From Chitinophagaceae bacterium (lineage in GTDB: Bacteria > Bacteroidota > Bacteroidia > Chitinophagales > Chitinophagaceae), in NCBI GenBank assembly GCA_023957575.1, contig JAMLGU010000003.1, forward strand, positions 310,001 through 374,000: a stretch of 64,000 nucleotides of DNA, read 5' to 3'. The notes beneath the pieces were generated by a model. That model was given only the letters and a program-made list of their open reading frames with translations. It searched no databases and was not told the origin of the DNA. A program made the position numbers and the translations under genes. Positions 26,161 through 33,987 of the stretch are shown in pieces (position 1 is the first letter of the stretch; the number at the start of each line of letters is the position of its first letter).

Positions 26161-27060
26161 TTAAAAATAATATTTCGTACCTAATCTTAGGCCTATACTT
26201 TTTTTCAGGGCGCTGTTGAAACCTGTAGTGGGAGTATCACCATTTTTTAAAAATAGTTTATCCGTACCTCTTCCGGTTTTCCAATATGAATAAATCCCGT
26301 CTATACCTAACTTCAGATTTTTGTTGAAATAATATAAAATTCCTAATCTACCATCCATTTGCAGGCCATAAGCCGTCTGAACAAAACTTACAGGATGCTG
26401 AAATTCTTCAATCAGGTTCCAGTTACCCTCACCTGCATATTTTAGAAATCCGGCCGTAACAGCTCCTCTCAAGAACCAGTTTTGGATTAAATTCATCTTG
26501 CCGTCCAAAGAAATTTGTGGCCCGTACCACTTTGCCAAATAGGTACTTCTTAGATTTTTATTATTATCATCCAGCAAATAAAATTTCTCGCTATTAATGC
26601 CATAACCCAATCCAATAGTGGTATTCATTTTGGCATTTTCTACGGCATGGAAAAGCGCCAACAGTTTGAGATGATTCATTCCACCTATATTACTTTTAAG
26701 ATTTAACTGAGTAATTGGGTTCGTTCTGTCATTGCCATCATAATCATAATCCGTAACCTTTCCGTTAAAAGTAAACAAATGGCTATAAGAAATTTGTGCC
26801 GAAACCAAATTATGCACCCTATATTGAAGATTAGCAAATGCGCCTGCAGAGCTTATGGGTTTAAATGTTAATTCCGAAAAAATATTAACATACCGGTCGT
26901 CAACAGTACCATCAATTGACCAACGGAAATCTGTATTGCGATATTCGCTACCCACTTCCACCGATAGTTTTTCAGCCAAAATATTTTGGGCAAAAACGCT
27001 GTCTTCCTGAAATAAGAGAAAACATATAATGTAAAGAAGTATTTTATTGAAATTCTGCAT
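26161..27060 (-). CDS. Probable outer-membrane beta-barrel protein, unknown function
   Basis: 299 residues with a signal peptide (MQNFNKILLYIICFLLF..., cleavage after VFAQ). The mature protein consists of alternating hydrophobic/aromatic strands (LSVEVGSEYRNTDFRWSIDG, AGAFANLQYRVHNLVSAQISY, GYGINSEKFYLL, LRGAVTAGFLKYAGEG, LKLGIDGIYSYWKTG) and ends LRLGTKYYF, with the terminal Phe typical of barrels inserted by BamA. Length and strand number suggest a 10-12-strand barrel; a distant similarity to omptin-like barrels is possible, but I cannot confirm catalytic residues. Monocistronic, tail-to-tail with the histidine kinase gene. Confidence 0.7.
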   Translation of the reverse strand: MQNFNKILLYIICFLLFQEDSVFAQNILAEKLSVEVGSEYRNTDFRWSIDGTVDDRYVNIFSELTFKPISSAGAFANLQYRVHNLVSAQISYSHLFTFNGKVTDYDYDGNDRTNPITQLNLKSNIGGMNHLKLLALFHAVENAKMNTTIGLGYGINSEKFYLLDDNNKNLRSTYLAKWYGPQISLDGKMNLIQNWFLRGAVTAGFLKYAGEGNWNLIEEFQHPVSFVQTAYGLQMDGRLGILYYFNKNLKLGIDGIYSYWKTGRGTDKLFLKNGDTPTTGFNSALKKSIGLRLGTKYYF

Positions 27061-27177
27061 AAATAGTTTTAAGTATCCTTACCAACCCGGGATTATTACC
27101 AAAAATTAAAAATACAATAAACCAATGACAGAATAACCGGAATTTTATAGCCCAGTTTTGTTTTACTATGGGCTTCG

Positions 27178-27208
27178 TTGGAAGTGATTGAAAATTACTC
27201 TAATTTTG
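27178..27208 (+). promoter_or_regulatory. Complete Bacteroidota promoter for hutI-hutG
   Basis: TTG at 27178-27180, exactly 20 bases, then TAATTTTG at 27201-27208, fitting the -33/-7 consensus. The transcript would start near 27212, so the open-frame start at 27188 lies upstream of the transcript and the ATG at 27248 is the real start. Confidence 0.65.
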
Positions 27209-27247
27209 AAGGTTTATCTGATTGTTTGTATTCGCGGAAAAGGTTTT

Positions 27248-28480
27248 ATGTCAATACTCATTAAAAATATTAGGCAGCTTGCCGGTGTAAGAGAAAATTC
27301 AACCCTTTTGCGAGGAAAAGAGTTGTCCGAATTACCCTTTATCAACAATGCCTGGATTCATATTGAAAACAACATAATTGTCGGTTATGGATCTATGGAC
27401 AGTTTAAATATCAAAGAATTTAAAAATTCAATAGATGCGACAGGTCGGCTTGTAATGCCCTGCTGGTGCGATTCTCACACCCATCTTGTATTTGCAGGCA
27501 GCCGCGAAAATGAATTTGTTGACAAAATAAAAGGAAAGACTTATGCCGAAATAGCAGCCCACGGTGGCGGAATATTAAACTCGGCAAATAAACTGAACGA
27601 CACAACTGAAGATGAATTATTTAATCAGGCCTGGAAAAGGCTTGAGCAAATTGCAAAAACCGGAACCGGTGCAGTAGAAATTAAAAGCGGTTATGGCCTG
27701 ACTGTGGAGGGAGAACTAAAAATGTTGCGCGTCATTAAAAAACTGAAACAAAAGTCAAACCTAATCATCAAGGCTACATTTCTAGGTGCTCATGCATATC
27801 CCGAAGCATTCAGAGATAATCATCAGGGATACATCAGGCAAATTATTGATGAAATGCTTCCGGTAATTGGCAAAGAAAATCTGGCAGATTATATTGATGT
27901 TTTTTGTGAAGAAGGATTTTTCTCAATTTCTGAAACTGAACAAATATTAACCGCCGGAAAACAATACGGATTGAAACCAAAAATTCATGCCAATCAATTA
28001 AATAATTCAGGTGGTGTGCAAATTGGCGTTAAGCACAATGCTATATCTGTAGATCATTTAGAAACAATAGCTGCAGCCGAAATTGAGTGTCTTAAAAACA
28101 GTAATACTATTGCTACTGCTTTGCCTACGGCAGCCTTTTTTCTGAGAATGAATTACCCTCCTGTCAGAAAAATGATTGAAAACGATATAGCAGTAGCATT
28201 AGCCACCGATTATAATCCCGGCTCCTCGCCCAGTGGCAACATGCCATTACTGATAGCGTTGAGTTGCATACAAATGAAGATGACTCCCGAGGAAGCTATC
28301 AATGCTGCTACTATCAATGGAGCTTATGCAATGGAAGTGCAGGATGAAGCAGGAAGCATCACTGCAGGTAAAAAAGCTAACTTGATTATCACCAAACCCA
28401 TACCATCATTAGCTTACATGCCCTACTCTTTTGGTGAAAACCTGATTGATAAAGTGATTATTAATGGAAATATTATTTAA
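27248..28480 (+). CDS. hutI: Imidazolonepropionase
   Basis: 410 residues, the normal HutI length. This amidohydrolase opens imidazolone-5-propionate to N-formimino-L-glutamate, the third step of histidine breakdown. Metal-site motifs are present: CDSHTHLVFAGSRE, then GTGAVEIKSGYGL, FLGAHAYPE, PKIHANQLNNSGG, SVDHLE and ALATDYNPGSSP. The start at 27248 (MSILIKNIRQL) is fixed by the promoter inside the longer frame. It is followed after 8 bases by the arginase-family gene hutG, giving the last two steps of the pathway in one operon; hutH and hutU are not in the window. Confidence 0.95.
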   Translation: MSILIKNIRQLAGVRENSTLLRGKELSELPFINNAWIHIENNIIVGYGSMDSLNIKEFKNSIDATGRLVMPCWCDSHTHLVFAGSRENEFVDKIKGKTYAEIAAHGGGILNSANKLNDTTEDELFNQAWKRLEQIAKTGTGAVEIKSGYGLTVEGELKMLRVIKKLKQKSNLIIKATFLGAHAYPEAFRDNHQGYIRQIIDEMLPVIGKENLADYIDVFCEEGFFSISETEQILTAGKQYGLKPKIHANQLNNSGGVQIGVKHNAISVDHLETIAAAEIECLKNSNTIATALPTAAFFLRMNYPPVRKMIENDIAVALATDYNPGSSPSGNMPLLIALSCIQMKMTPEEAINAATINGAYAMEVQDEAGSITAGKKANLIITKPIPSLAYMPYSFGENLIDKVIINGNII

Positions 28481-28488
28481 TTATCTAT

Positions 28489-29538
28489 ATGATACCGACT
28501 AATTTTAAATCATTCTCCAAAAAAGATATTCTTGCAAAAACAAATATTCGCACCTATGAAACAAAAATGGGTGAGACTGTTGATTATTGCTCTGAAAATA
28601 ATTTTGAATCGTACCTGACTACCACTGAAGCAAAGTATGTGATAATTGGGATTCCCGAACAAATAGGTGTATTAGCTAATTTTGGCAAATCGGGCACGCA
28701 AACACTCTGGCCAGAATTTTTAAAATCATTTCTCAACATTCAAAGCAATAAATATTTAACCGGGCAAATAATTCTCTTAGGCGGTTATTTTGACTTTGAT
28801 GAAGAACTCAACCTTATTAATACTATAGCCCGAGATTTTACTGAAAAAGTAACTGCATTAAGAAAACTTACCGAAAAAATAGATGATCAGATAGAAGAAA
28901 TTGTAAAAATTATTTGTCGTCAAAAGAAAATTCCCATTATTATTGGAGGCGGCCATAATAATGCCTATGGAGCTATTAAAGGAGCAGCAAAAGGCCTGTG
29001 TTCGGCATCTTTAATACCTTCTGCCTCAATCAATGTGATTAATTTAGATGCTCATACAGACTTTAGAACAAAGGAAGGAAGACATTCAGGTAATGCTTTT
29101 CGCTATGCCTTTCTGAATGGCTTTTTAGAAAAATATTTTGTTGTGGGAGTACATGAAAATTATCTTCAGCAATATGTAATTGAAGATATAAGCAGCAATC
29201 CATCAATTGAATATATTACCTATGAAGACATTTTTATAAGAGAACAACTTAATTTCAGTCAGGCAATTGATAAAGGAATAAACTTTACTAAAGAAAATTA
29301 TGTGGGTCTTGAGTTGGACTTGGACAGTGTAGAAAATATTTTGAGCAGCGCAACTTCACCTACCGGATTTACAGTCCATCAGGCACGAAATTTTATCCAC
29401 AAAGTAACCTTAAAATGTAAAATTGCATATTTGCACATCTGTGAAGGAGCAACCATGCTTGAAAACAAAACTTTAAATCCTTTAACCGGTAAATTAGTAA
29501 GTTACCTCGTATCTGATTTTATAAAAGCAACTCTGTAA
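28489..29538 (+). CDS. hutG: Formimidoylglutamase-like arginase-family hydrolase
   Basis: 349 residues. Ureohydrolase (arginase/agmatinase) fold with the metal ligands in IIGGGHNNAYGAIKG, NLDAHTDFR and GLELDLDSVEN; the Asp-x-His-x-Asp and Asp-x-Asp sets are complete. The first motif has GGGHNN where better-known members carry an acidic residue after the His, a small deviation. Placement 8 bases after hutI supports formiminoglutamate hydrolysis to glutamate and formamide. A glutamate-forming alternative on another substrate is possible but less likely in this operon. An extended N-terminal region (about 1-130) is typical of Bacteroidota members. Confidence 0.87.
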   Translation: MIPTNFKSFSKKDILAKTNIRTYETKMGETVDYCSENNFESYLTTTEAKYVIIGIPEQIGVLANFGKSGTQTLWPEFLKSFLNIQSNKYLTGQIILLGGYFDFDEELNLINTIARDFTEKVTALRKLTEKIDDQIEEIVKIICRQKKIPIIIGGGHNNAYGAIKGAAKGLCSASLIPSASINVINLDAHTDFRTKEGRHSGNAFRYAFLNGFLEKYFVVGVHENYLQQYVIEDISSNPSIEYITYEDIFIREQLNFSQAIDKGINFTKENYVGLELDLDSVENILSSATSPTGFTVHQARNFIHKVTLKCKIAYLHICEGATMLENKTLNPLTGKLVSYLVSDFIKATL

Positions 29539-29655
29539 CACTGCATTACTTATTGAAAATATTAATAATTTTTACTGATAAGGAGTATCATTTCAAAATA
29601 TACTATGAAGATTTTAAAAAAAATTATATTTTTATTGAGTGAAACTCATTTTCAG

Positions 29656-29728
29656 GCGGAAGTAGCTCATCCGGTAGAGCGACAGCTTCCCAAGCTGTAG
29701 GTGGCGGGTTCGAGTCCCGTCTTCCGCT
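29656..29728 (+). tRNA. tRNA-Gly (anticodon CCC)
   Basis: A full cloverleaf of 73 bases. The acceptor GCGGAAG (29656-29662) pairs with CTTCCGC (29721-29727), discriminator U. D arm GCTC/GAGC, anticodon stem ACAGC/GCTGT with loop TTCCCAA giving anticodon CCC, and a T arm with loop TTCGAGT. The 3' CCA is not encoded (TCA follows). A T run at 29736-29743 may end transcription. The 353-base interval around it (29539-29891) otherwise holds only the desaturase promoter and a short hairpin TGAGT-GAA-ACTCA (29636-29648) just before the tRNA. Confidence 0.95.
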
Positions 29729-29850
29729 CAAAAATGTTTTTTTTCATTAACCTGATACAAGACATTTATAAAATTTCTTTTTTGACCTTGATTTTATAAA
29801 GACTATTAAAACTATTTGCAGATTTAATCCTTTTCATAATTAATTATGGT

Positions 29851-29858
29851 TACTTTTG
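29851..29858 (+). promoter_or_regulatory. -7 promoter box for the desaturase gene
   Basis: TACTTTTG matches TAnnTTTG; transcription from about 29862 gives a 30-base leader to the ATG at 29892. No TTG at the expected -33 distance. Confidence 0.45.
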
Positions 29859-29891
29859 CGCCAATTACAATATATATAAAATTATCTGCTG

Positions 29892-30974
29892 ATGTCAGTA
29901 CCTAAATTTCCCACTCCCCCACCTCCATCATTTCATGCGGTGCTTAAGAATCGCGTAAACGATTATTTTAAAGAAAAAGGAGTATCCGCTACCGGAAATC
30001 TGAGGTTGTATTCTAAAGCGCTATTTCTTACCATTAGTTTTTTGGCTTTATATATTCATTTGGTTTTTTACACACCGCCAGCAGGCTGGGCTATTTTTGA
30101 GTGTCTGCTTCTCAGTTTTTTTACCTCAGCTATCGGGTTCAACATCATGCACGATGGCGCTCATGGCAGTTTTAGCAGCAAAACCTGGGTAAATGCACTT
30201 GCGGCTTCGTCGCTCAACTTTCTTGGAGCCAATACTTTTATGTGGAAGATGAAACACAACGTCATACACCATGCCTATACCAATATTGACGGCGTGGATG
30301 ATGACCTTGATGCAAAACCATTTTTAAGGCTTTGCGAAACCCAAAAATTCTATAAAATGCACAAATACCAGCATTTTTACTTTTGGTTTGTTTATTCAAT
30401 GCTCTACCTCTTCTGGATATTTTTTTCTGATTATAAAAAATATTTTAGTAGGAAAGTGGGAGATATTCCACTAAAAAAAATGACCTGGCAGGATGAAATT
30501 GCTTTCTGGGGATTTAAGGTGCTGCATATTCTATTATTTATTGTAATCCCTATAATAACCGTTGGGGCAGGCGCATGGGCAATTGGCTTTTTTTCTTACA
30601 CCTTATTTACAGGTTTTGTTTTGAGTATTGTATTTCAATTGGCGCACACTGTGGAACATACTCATTTTCCCATGCCGGATAATATCACTAATAAAGTAGA
30701 AGACGAATGGGCAATACACCAATTAAAAACCACCGCCAATTTTGCAACCAAAAACCGGCTGGCATTCTGGTTTATGGGCGGCCTCAACTTTCAGGTAGAA
30801 CATCATTTATTTCCCAAAATTTCACATATTCATTACCCAAAAATTAATAAAATCATTAAAGAAACCTGCGCCGAATTTAATGTTAATTATATTGAATACA
30901 AAAAAGTTTTGGATGCGGTAGTATCTCACATTACTCATTTGAAGCATTTGAGTAAACCGGATTTTGCACATTAA
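29892..30974 (+). CDS. Membrane fatty-acid / acyl-CoA desaturase
   Basis: 360 residues. The three histidine boxes of membrane desaturases are intact: HDGAH (about residue 87), HNVIHHAY (about 118) and QVEHHLF (about 312), the last with the Gln typical of front-end (delta-5/6, linoleoyl-CoA-like) desaturases. Four or more membrane helices are predicted (about 45-65, 68-85, 160-180, 215-260). There is no fused cytochrome b5 domain, so electrons must come from a separate ferredoxin or cytochrome. The enzyme adjusts membrane-lipid unsaturation. Own promoter, tail-to-tail with the SIS gene (48 bases). The regiochemistry is not predictable. Confidence 0.92.
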   Translation: MSVPKFPTPPPPSFHAVLKNRVNDYFKEKGVSATGNLRLYSKALFLTISFLALYIHLVFYTPPAGWAIFECLLLSFFTSAIGFNIMHDGAHGSFSSKTWVNALAASSLNFLGANTFMWKMKHNVIHHAYTNIDGVDDDLDAKPFLRLCETQKFYKMHKYQHFYFWFVYSMLYLFWIFFSDYKKYFSRKVGDIPLKKMTWQDEIAFWGFKVLHILLFIVIPIITVGAGAWAIGFFSYTLFTGFVLSIVFQLAHTVEHTHFPMPDNITNKVEDEWAIHQLKTTANFATKNRLAFWFMGGLNFQVEHHLFPKISHIHYPKINKIIKETCAEFNVNYIEYKKVLDAVVSHITHLKHLSKPDFAH

Positions 30975-31022
30975 AGTTTTTTCAAAGAAATTCTTTAAAA
31001 ATCGATCGGGCAGCATTAATAC

Positions 31023-31787
31023 CTACACTCCTGCTATACGTTTTTTATATTCAGCAAGCGCGTCTTCTAACCTTTCTTTGGCAGTAGTGTCGCCGGGTAC
31101 ATTGTGCGAAGGGTGAATATACAGTTTAACGCCCCGTTCAGCCAGCATTTCAGCAACCGTTGTAACCGTCATCCACACTGCGGTAACAAATGCCATAGTG
31201 GAAAGAGGCCCGATTTTATCCTGATGATTTTTCAATTCAACAGATGCATCCTGAATAGGCACGCAGGTGTCCACCACGAGGTCTGCAATATCAAAAATTG
31301 TTTTACCCGAAGAATGTCTTGTAACCTTACCTTTAGCTTCGGCAGCGGATCCAAAAACAATTACCTTCATCCCCTTTTCTTTCGCATCTAAAGCAATATC
31401 AATATTTACATTATTAATTCCGGTATGCGAAAAAAGCCACATAATATCCTGAGAATCAAAATTATACCCTTTCATAATTTCTTTACCATAACCCTCTACC
31501 CTTTCCAGAAAAACGAACTGGTGCACTCCCATTTCGCCGGTAATTCGGGTGAAAAAAGTAAGCGGCAGCTCCACCATCGGATGAAAACCCACAAACCCGC
31601 CAATACGCGGATACATTTCCTCAATAGGTAAGGTGGCGTGTCCGCAACCAAAAGTGTGTACCCACCGCCCCGCCTCAATGGCATCAGCCATGAGCGCGGC
31701 GGCTTTTTGAATATTCTCCATTTGAGTATCCTCAATCTTTGTCATGATTTCTCTGGCATTAGTAAGCCACTGTTTTGCTAATAACAT
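31023..31787 (-). CDS. SIS-domain sugar-phosphate isomerase/deaminase-like protein (UPF0309 type)
   Basis: 254 residues, cytoplasmic, one SIS domain. Phosphosugar-loop motifs are WVHTFGCGHATLPIEEMYPR (about residues 42-61) and LFSHTGINNVNID (about 118), with the conserved tail LYIHPSHNVPGDTTAKERL. This pattern fits the uncharacterised UPF0309/COG4821 group. It is the last gene of the GH9-ROK-MFS-SIS block of the polysaccharide locus. No NagB-type glucosamine-6-phosphate deaminase is encoded in the window, so this protein could supply that step for the amino sugars that NagA and the ROK kinase would feed; this is inference from context. A different phosphosugar isomerisation is equally allowed by the fold. 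Confidence 0.82.
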   Translation of the reverse strand: MLLAKQWLTNAREIMTKIEDTQMENIQKAAALMADAIEAGRWVHTFGCGHATLPIEEMYPRIGGFVGFHPMVELPLTFFTRITGEMGVHQFVFLERVEGYGKEIMKGYNFDSQDIMWLFSHTGINNVNIDIALDAKEKGMKVIVFGSAAEAKGKVTRHSSGKTIFDIADLVVDTCVPIQDASVELKNHQDKIGPLSTMAFVTAVWMTVTTVAEMLAERGVKLYIHPSHNVPGDTTAKERLEDALAEYKKRIAGV

Positions 31788-31834
31788 ATTTTATATTTTG
31801 GAATGAATAGATTTAGAATCAAATTACCCTATTA

Positions 31835-32998
31835 TCAACCTGAAAAGAGCATATTTCTTTTGGTTTTAAAAATAAAAAACAATAAGAGCCCCATCATGAT
31901 TACTTCTGCAAAAATCAGGTGCGTTACCTGGCCTATTCCATAATTTTTTGCAATGATGCCCATCAAATAATTTATCAGCATATTGCCAATTAAGGCGATC
32001 GAAAGAATAAAACTAAATGCGGTGGCGGATATTTCCGCATGTCTTTTTCCCACAATACTATACATCATCGGGAAACCGGCGGCCATTCCTGCACCCAACA
32101 ATGTAAGGGCAATGGAAGATGCCCAATAGCTTTTTGTGAAATACAACAAAATACTGCTAAACACTAATATTAATACTGATACTGTAAGCATTGACCTTTC
32201 GGTAACCCTTCTTAAAACAGTACCAATAAACAGCCGCATCACAGCCATTCCAATTACATTGAGCGTGAGGGCATACAAAGATTTATCCTTTGCTATGTTT
32301 AGGCCTTCATTGAGGTAGGTCGTTATCCAGTTGTGTATAACCGCCTCTAAGCTGCTTTGAAAAAAAAGAAAAAAGGCTATCAGCAATAAAATTTTATTCT
32401 TTACAAGGCTAAAAACATGCGTAAAACTAACATCATTTTTATTTTTGGCGGGAGGAAATTTTATAAAAAACATCATCAAAAAAATCAACAACCCAAAACC
32501 GGCAACCGATAATAAAATCGTTTCAAACCCTACAGTATTTTTTAAAATGCCCAAAATCAGGGGCATACCCAATGCGCCTATTGCAAAAAAAACGCCCAAT
32601 ATGCTAAGGTTAGCCCCTTTGCTTTGATCGCTGATATCAGAAACTAACGCATTGGTAGCCCCATTGATACAACCACCACCCAGACCAAACAAAAAAACGC
32701 AAACCTTTAAATAATCAATTGAGGACAAAACAGCTATCCCTGCCAAACCCAAAACCACCAACAGGCAAGAAAATATCAATATTCCTTTGTAGCCATATTT
32801 ATCGCAGAAGTAGCCAAAGATTAGCGATCCTGCCAGAATCCCAAAAGGCAAAATGGCAAAAAGTACTCCGGCTTCAACTTCATCCAGCGAAAATTTAAGT
32901 TTCAAATCGGGCAGCACTGCACCCACCGTAATCAGGGTGATGCCAAAGAGTAACATTCCCAGGCAGGCAATTGAAAAATTAATGGCTTTATTGTACAT
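31835..32998 (-). CDS. MFS sugar transporter
   Basis: 387 residues with about 12 membrane helices. The Major Facilitator signature between helices 2 and 3 reads GYFCDKYGYKG. The first helix has GMLLFGITLITVGAVLPDL and the fourth GLGGGCINGATNALVSD, like the sugar/proton symporters in Bacteroidota sugar-use operons. The start overlaps the end of the ROK kinase gene by 11 bases, indicating translational coupling, and the SIS gene follows after 36 bases. Likely role: bringing a mono- or disaccharide released in the periplasm by the PUL enzymes across the inner membrane, where the ROK kinase phosphorylates it. Substrate inferred (amino sugar). Confidence 0.88.
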   Translation of the reverse strand: MYNKAINFSIACLGMLLFGITLITVGAVLPDLKLKFSLDEVEAGVLFAILPFGILAGSLIFGYFCDKYGYKGILIFSCLLVVLGLAGIAVLSSIDYLKVCVFLFGLGGGCINGATNALVSDISDQSKGANLSILGVFFAIGALGMPLILGILKNTVGFETILLSVAGFGLLIFLMMFFIKFPPAKNKNDVSFTHVFSLVKNKILLLIAFFLFFQSSLEAVIHNWITTYLNEGLNIAKDKSLYALTLNVIGMAVMRLFIGTVLRRVTERSMLTVSVLILVFSSILLYFTKSYWASSIALTLLGAGMAAGFPMMYSIVGKRHAEISATAFSFILSIALIGNMLINYLMGIIAKNYGIGQVTHLIFAEVIMMGLLLFFIFKTKRNMLFSG

Positions 32999-33953
32999 CT
33001 TTTTTTGAATTTAAATACCTGATAGCTGAATATGCAGCGCCATACACTCCTGCATCTTTCCCCAAAGCAGAAATCTCCAACGAATAATTTCTATTGCTAT
33101 AAGGCTGTGCCCATTTAGAAACAGATGCTTTAATATCAGGCAAAAATCGAGTGGCGGGGCCAAAAACACCTCCTCCCAGAATTATTTTTTCGGGATTAAA
33201 AATGCTAACCAAATTGGCAATTCCCATTCCCCATAGTTCGATACATATCTGTAATGTTTTGGAGGCAACCTCATCTGTATCAAAATTTTCAAAAATCTCA
33301 ATTGTCCTCAGAGATTCTTTCTTTTCTTTAAGAATTCCTTTGTATTGCGGGCTATTAGCAATCAACAGGTTAGCCAATGCCTTGAGGCCTGTACCGGAGG
33401 CATAGTCTTCAAAAAAACAGGTTGGGGAATCTCCGGCAATCTGATTGGGTTTGTGTAAAACCATCCAACCAACGGCTCCGCCAATATCCTGCGTTCCTTT
33501 TAAAACACCCCCATTTACCAATATCCCGGCCCCTATTCCTGTACCTACCGCCAAAAAAATTGCATTGTGGCAATTCTGCGCAGCCCCTTTCCACCTTTCT
33601 CCCAAAATGTAACAGGTACGATCGCTTTCAAGTATCACAGGTATATCGCCGGCAACGGCTTCAATTTCCTGTTGAAGCGGATAGTTTTCCCAACCATTTA
33701 TTTTGGGTACCCATACTGTTTTATTAACATGCCAAACGATTCCGGCCACAGAAACTCCAATTGCATCAATTTTTTTATTTGCCTGCGAAAGCTCAGTCAA
33801 AAGGCTGTCAATCAATTCTGTAATTAAACGACCAACCTGCGTACCCTGCCTACCTTCCAGTAAAATTTTGCCATTATGAAATTGAGTTCCATTTTCATCC
33901 ATAACAGTATAAGCCAGTTTTGTTCCTCCAAGATCAAGGCTTAGTACCAACAT
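32988..33953 (-). CDS. ROK-family sugar kinase
   Basis: 321 residues. The ATP-binding phosphate-1 motif is LDLGGTKLAYTV at the N-terminus; AVGTGIGAGILVNGG and the adenosine motif PEKIILGGGVFG are also present. The ROK zinc site (CxCGxxGCxE) is not conserved: the matching stretch reads SPTCFFEDYASGTGL, one Cys only, as in some zinc-free ROK kinases. Because the protein lacks an N-terminal helix-turn-helix it is a kinase, not a repressor. Probable substrate is N-acetylglucosamine, glucosamine or glucose; with nagA and a GH9 enzyme in the same locus I favour an amino sugar. Overlaps the MFS gene by 11 bases. Confidence 0.88.
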   Translation of the reverse strand: MLVLSLDLGGTKLAYTVMDENGTQFHNGKILLEGRQGTQVGRLITELIDSLLTELSQANKKIDAIGVSVAGIVWHVNKTVWVPKINGWENYPLQQEIEAVAGDIPVILESDRTCYILGERWKGAAQNCHNAIFLAVGTGIGAGILVNGGVLKGTQDIGGAVGWMVLHKPNQIAGDSPTCFFEDYASGTGLKALANLLIANSPQYKGILKEKKESLRTIEIFENFDTDEVASKTLQICIELWGMGIANLVSIFNPEKIILGGGVFGPATRFLPDIKASVSKWAQPYSNRNYSLEISALGKDAGVYGAAYSAIRYLNSKKDVQ

Positions 33954-33987
33954 AAAATTATTTTTTTTTCTTAATTGGATAATACCG

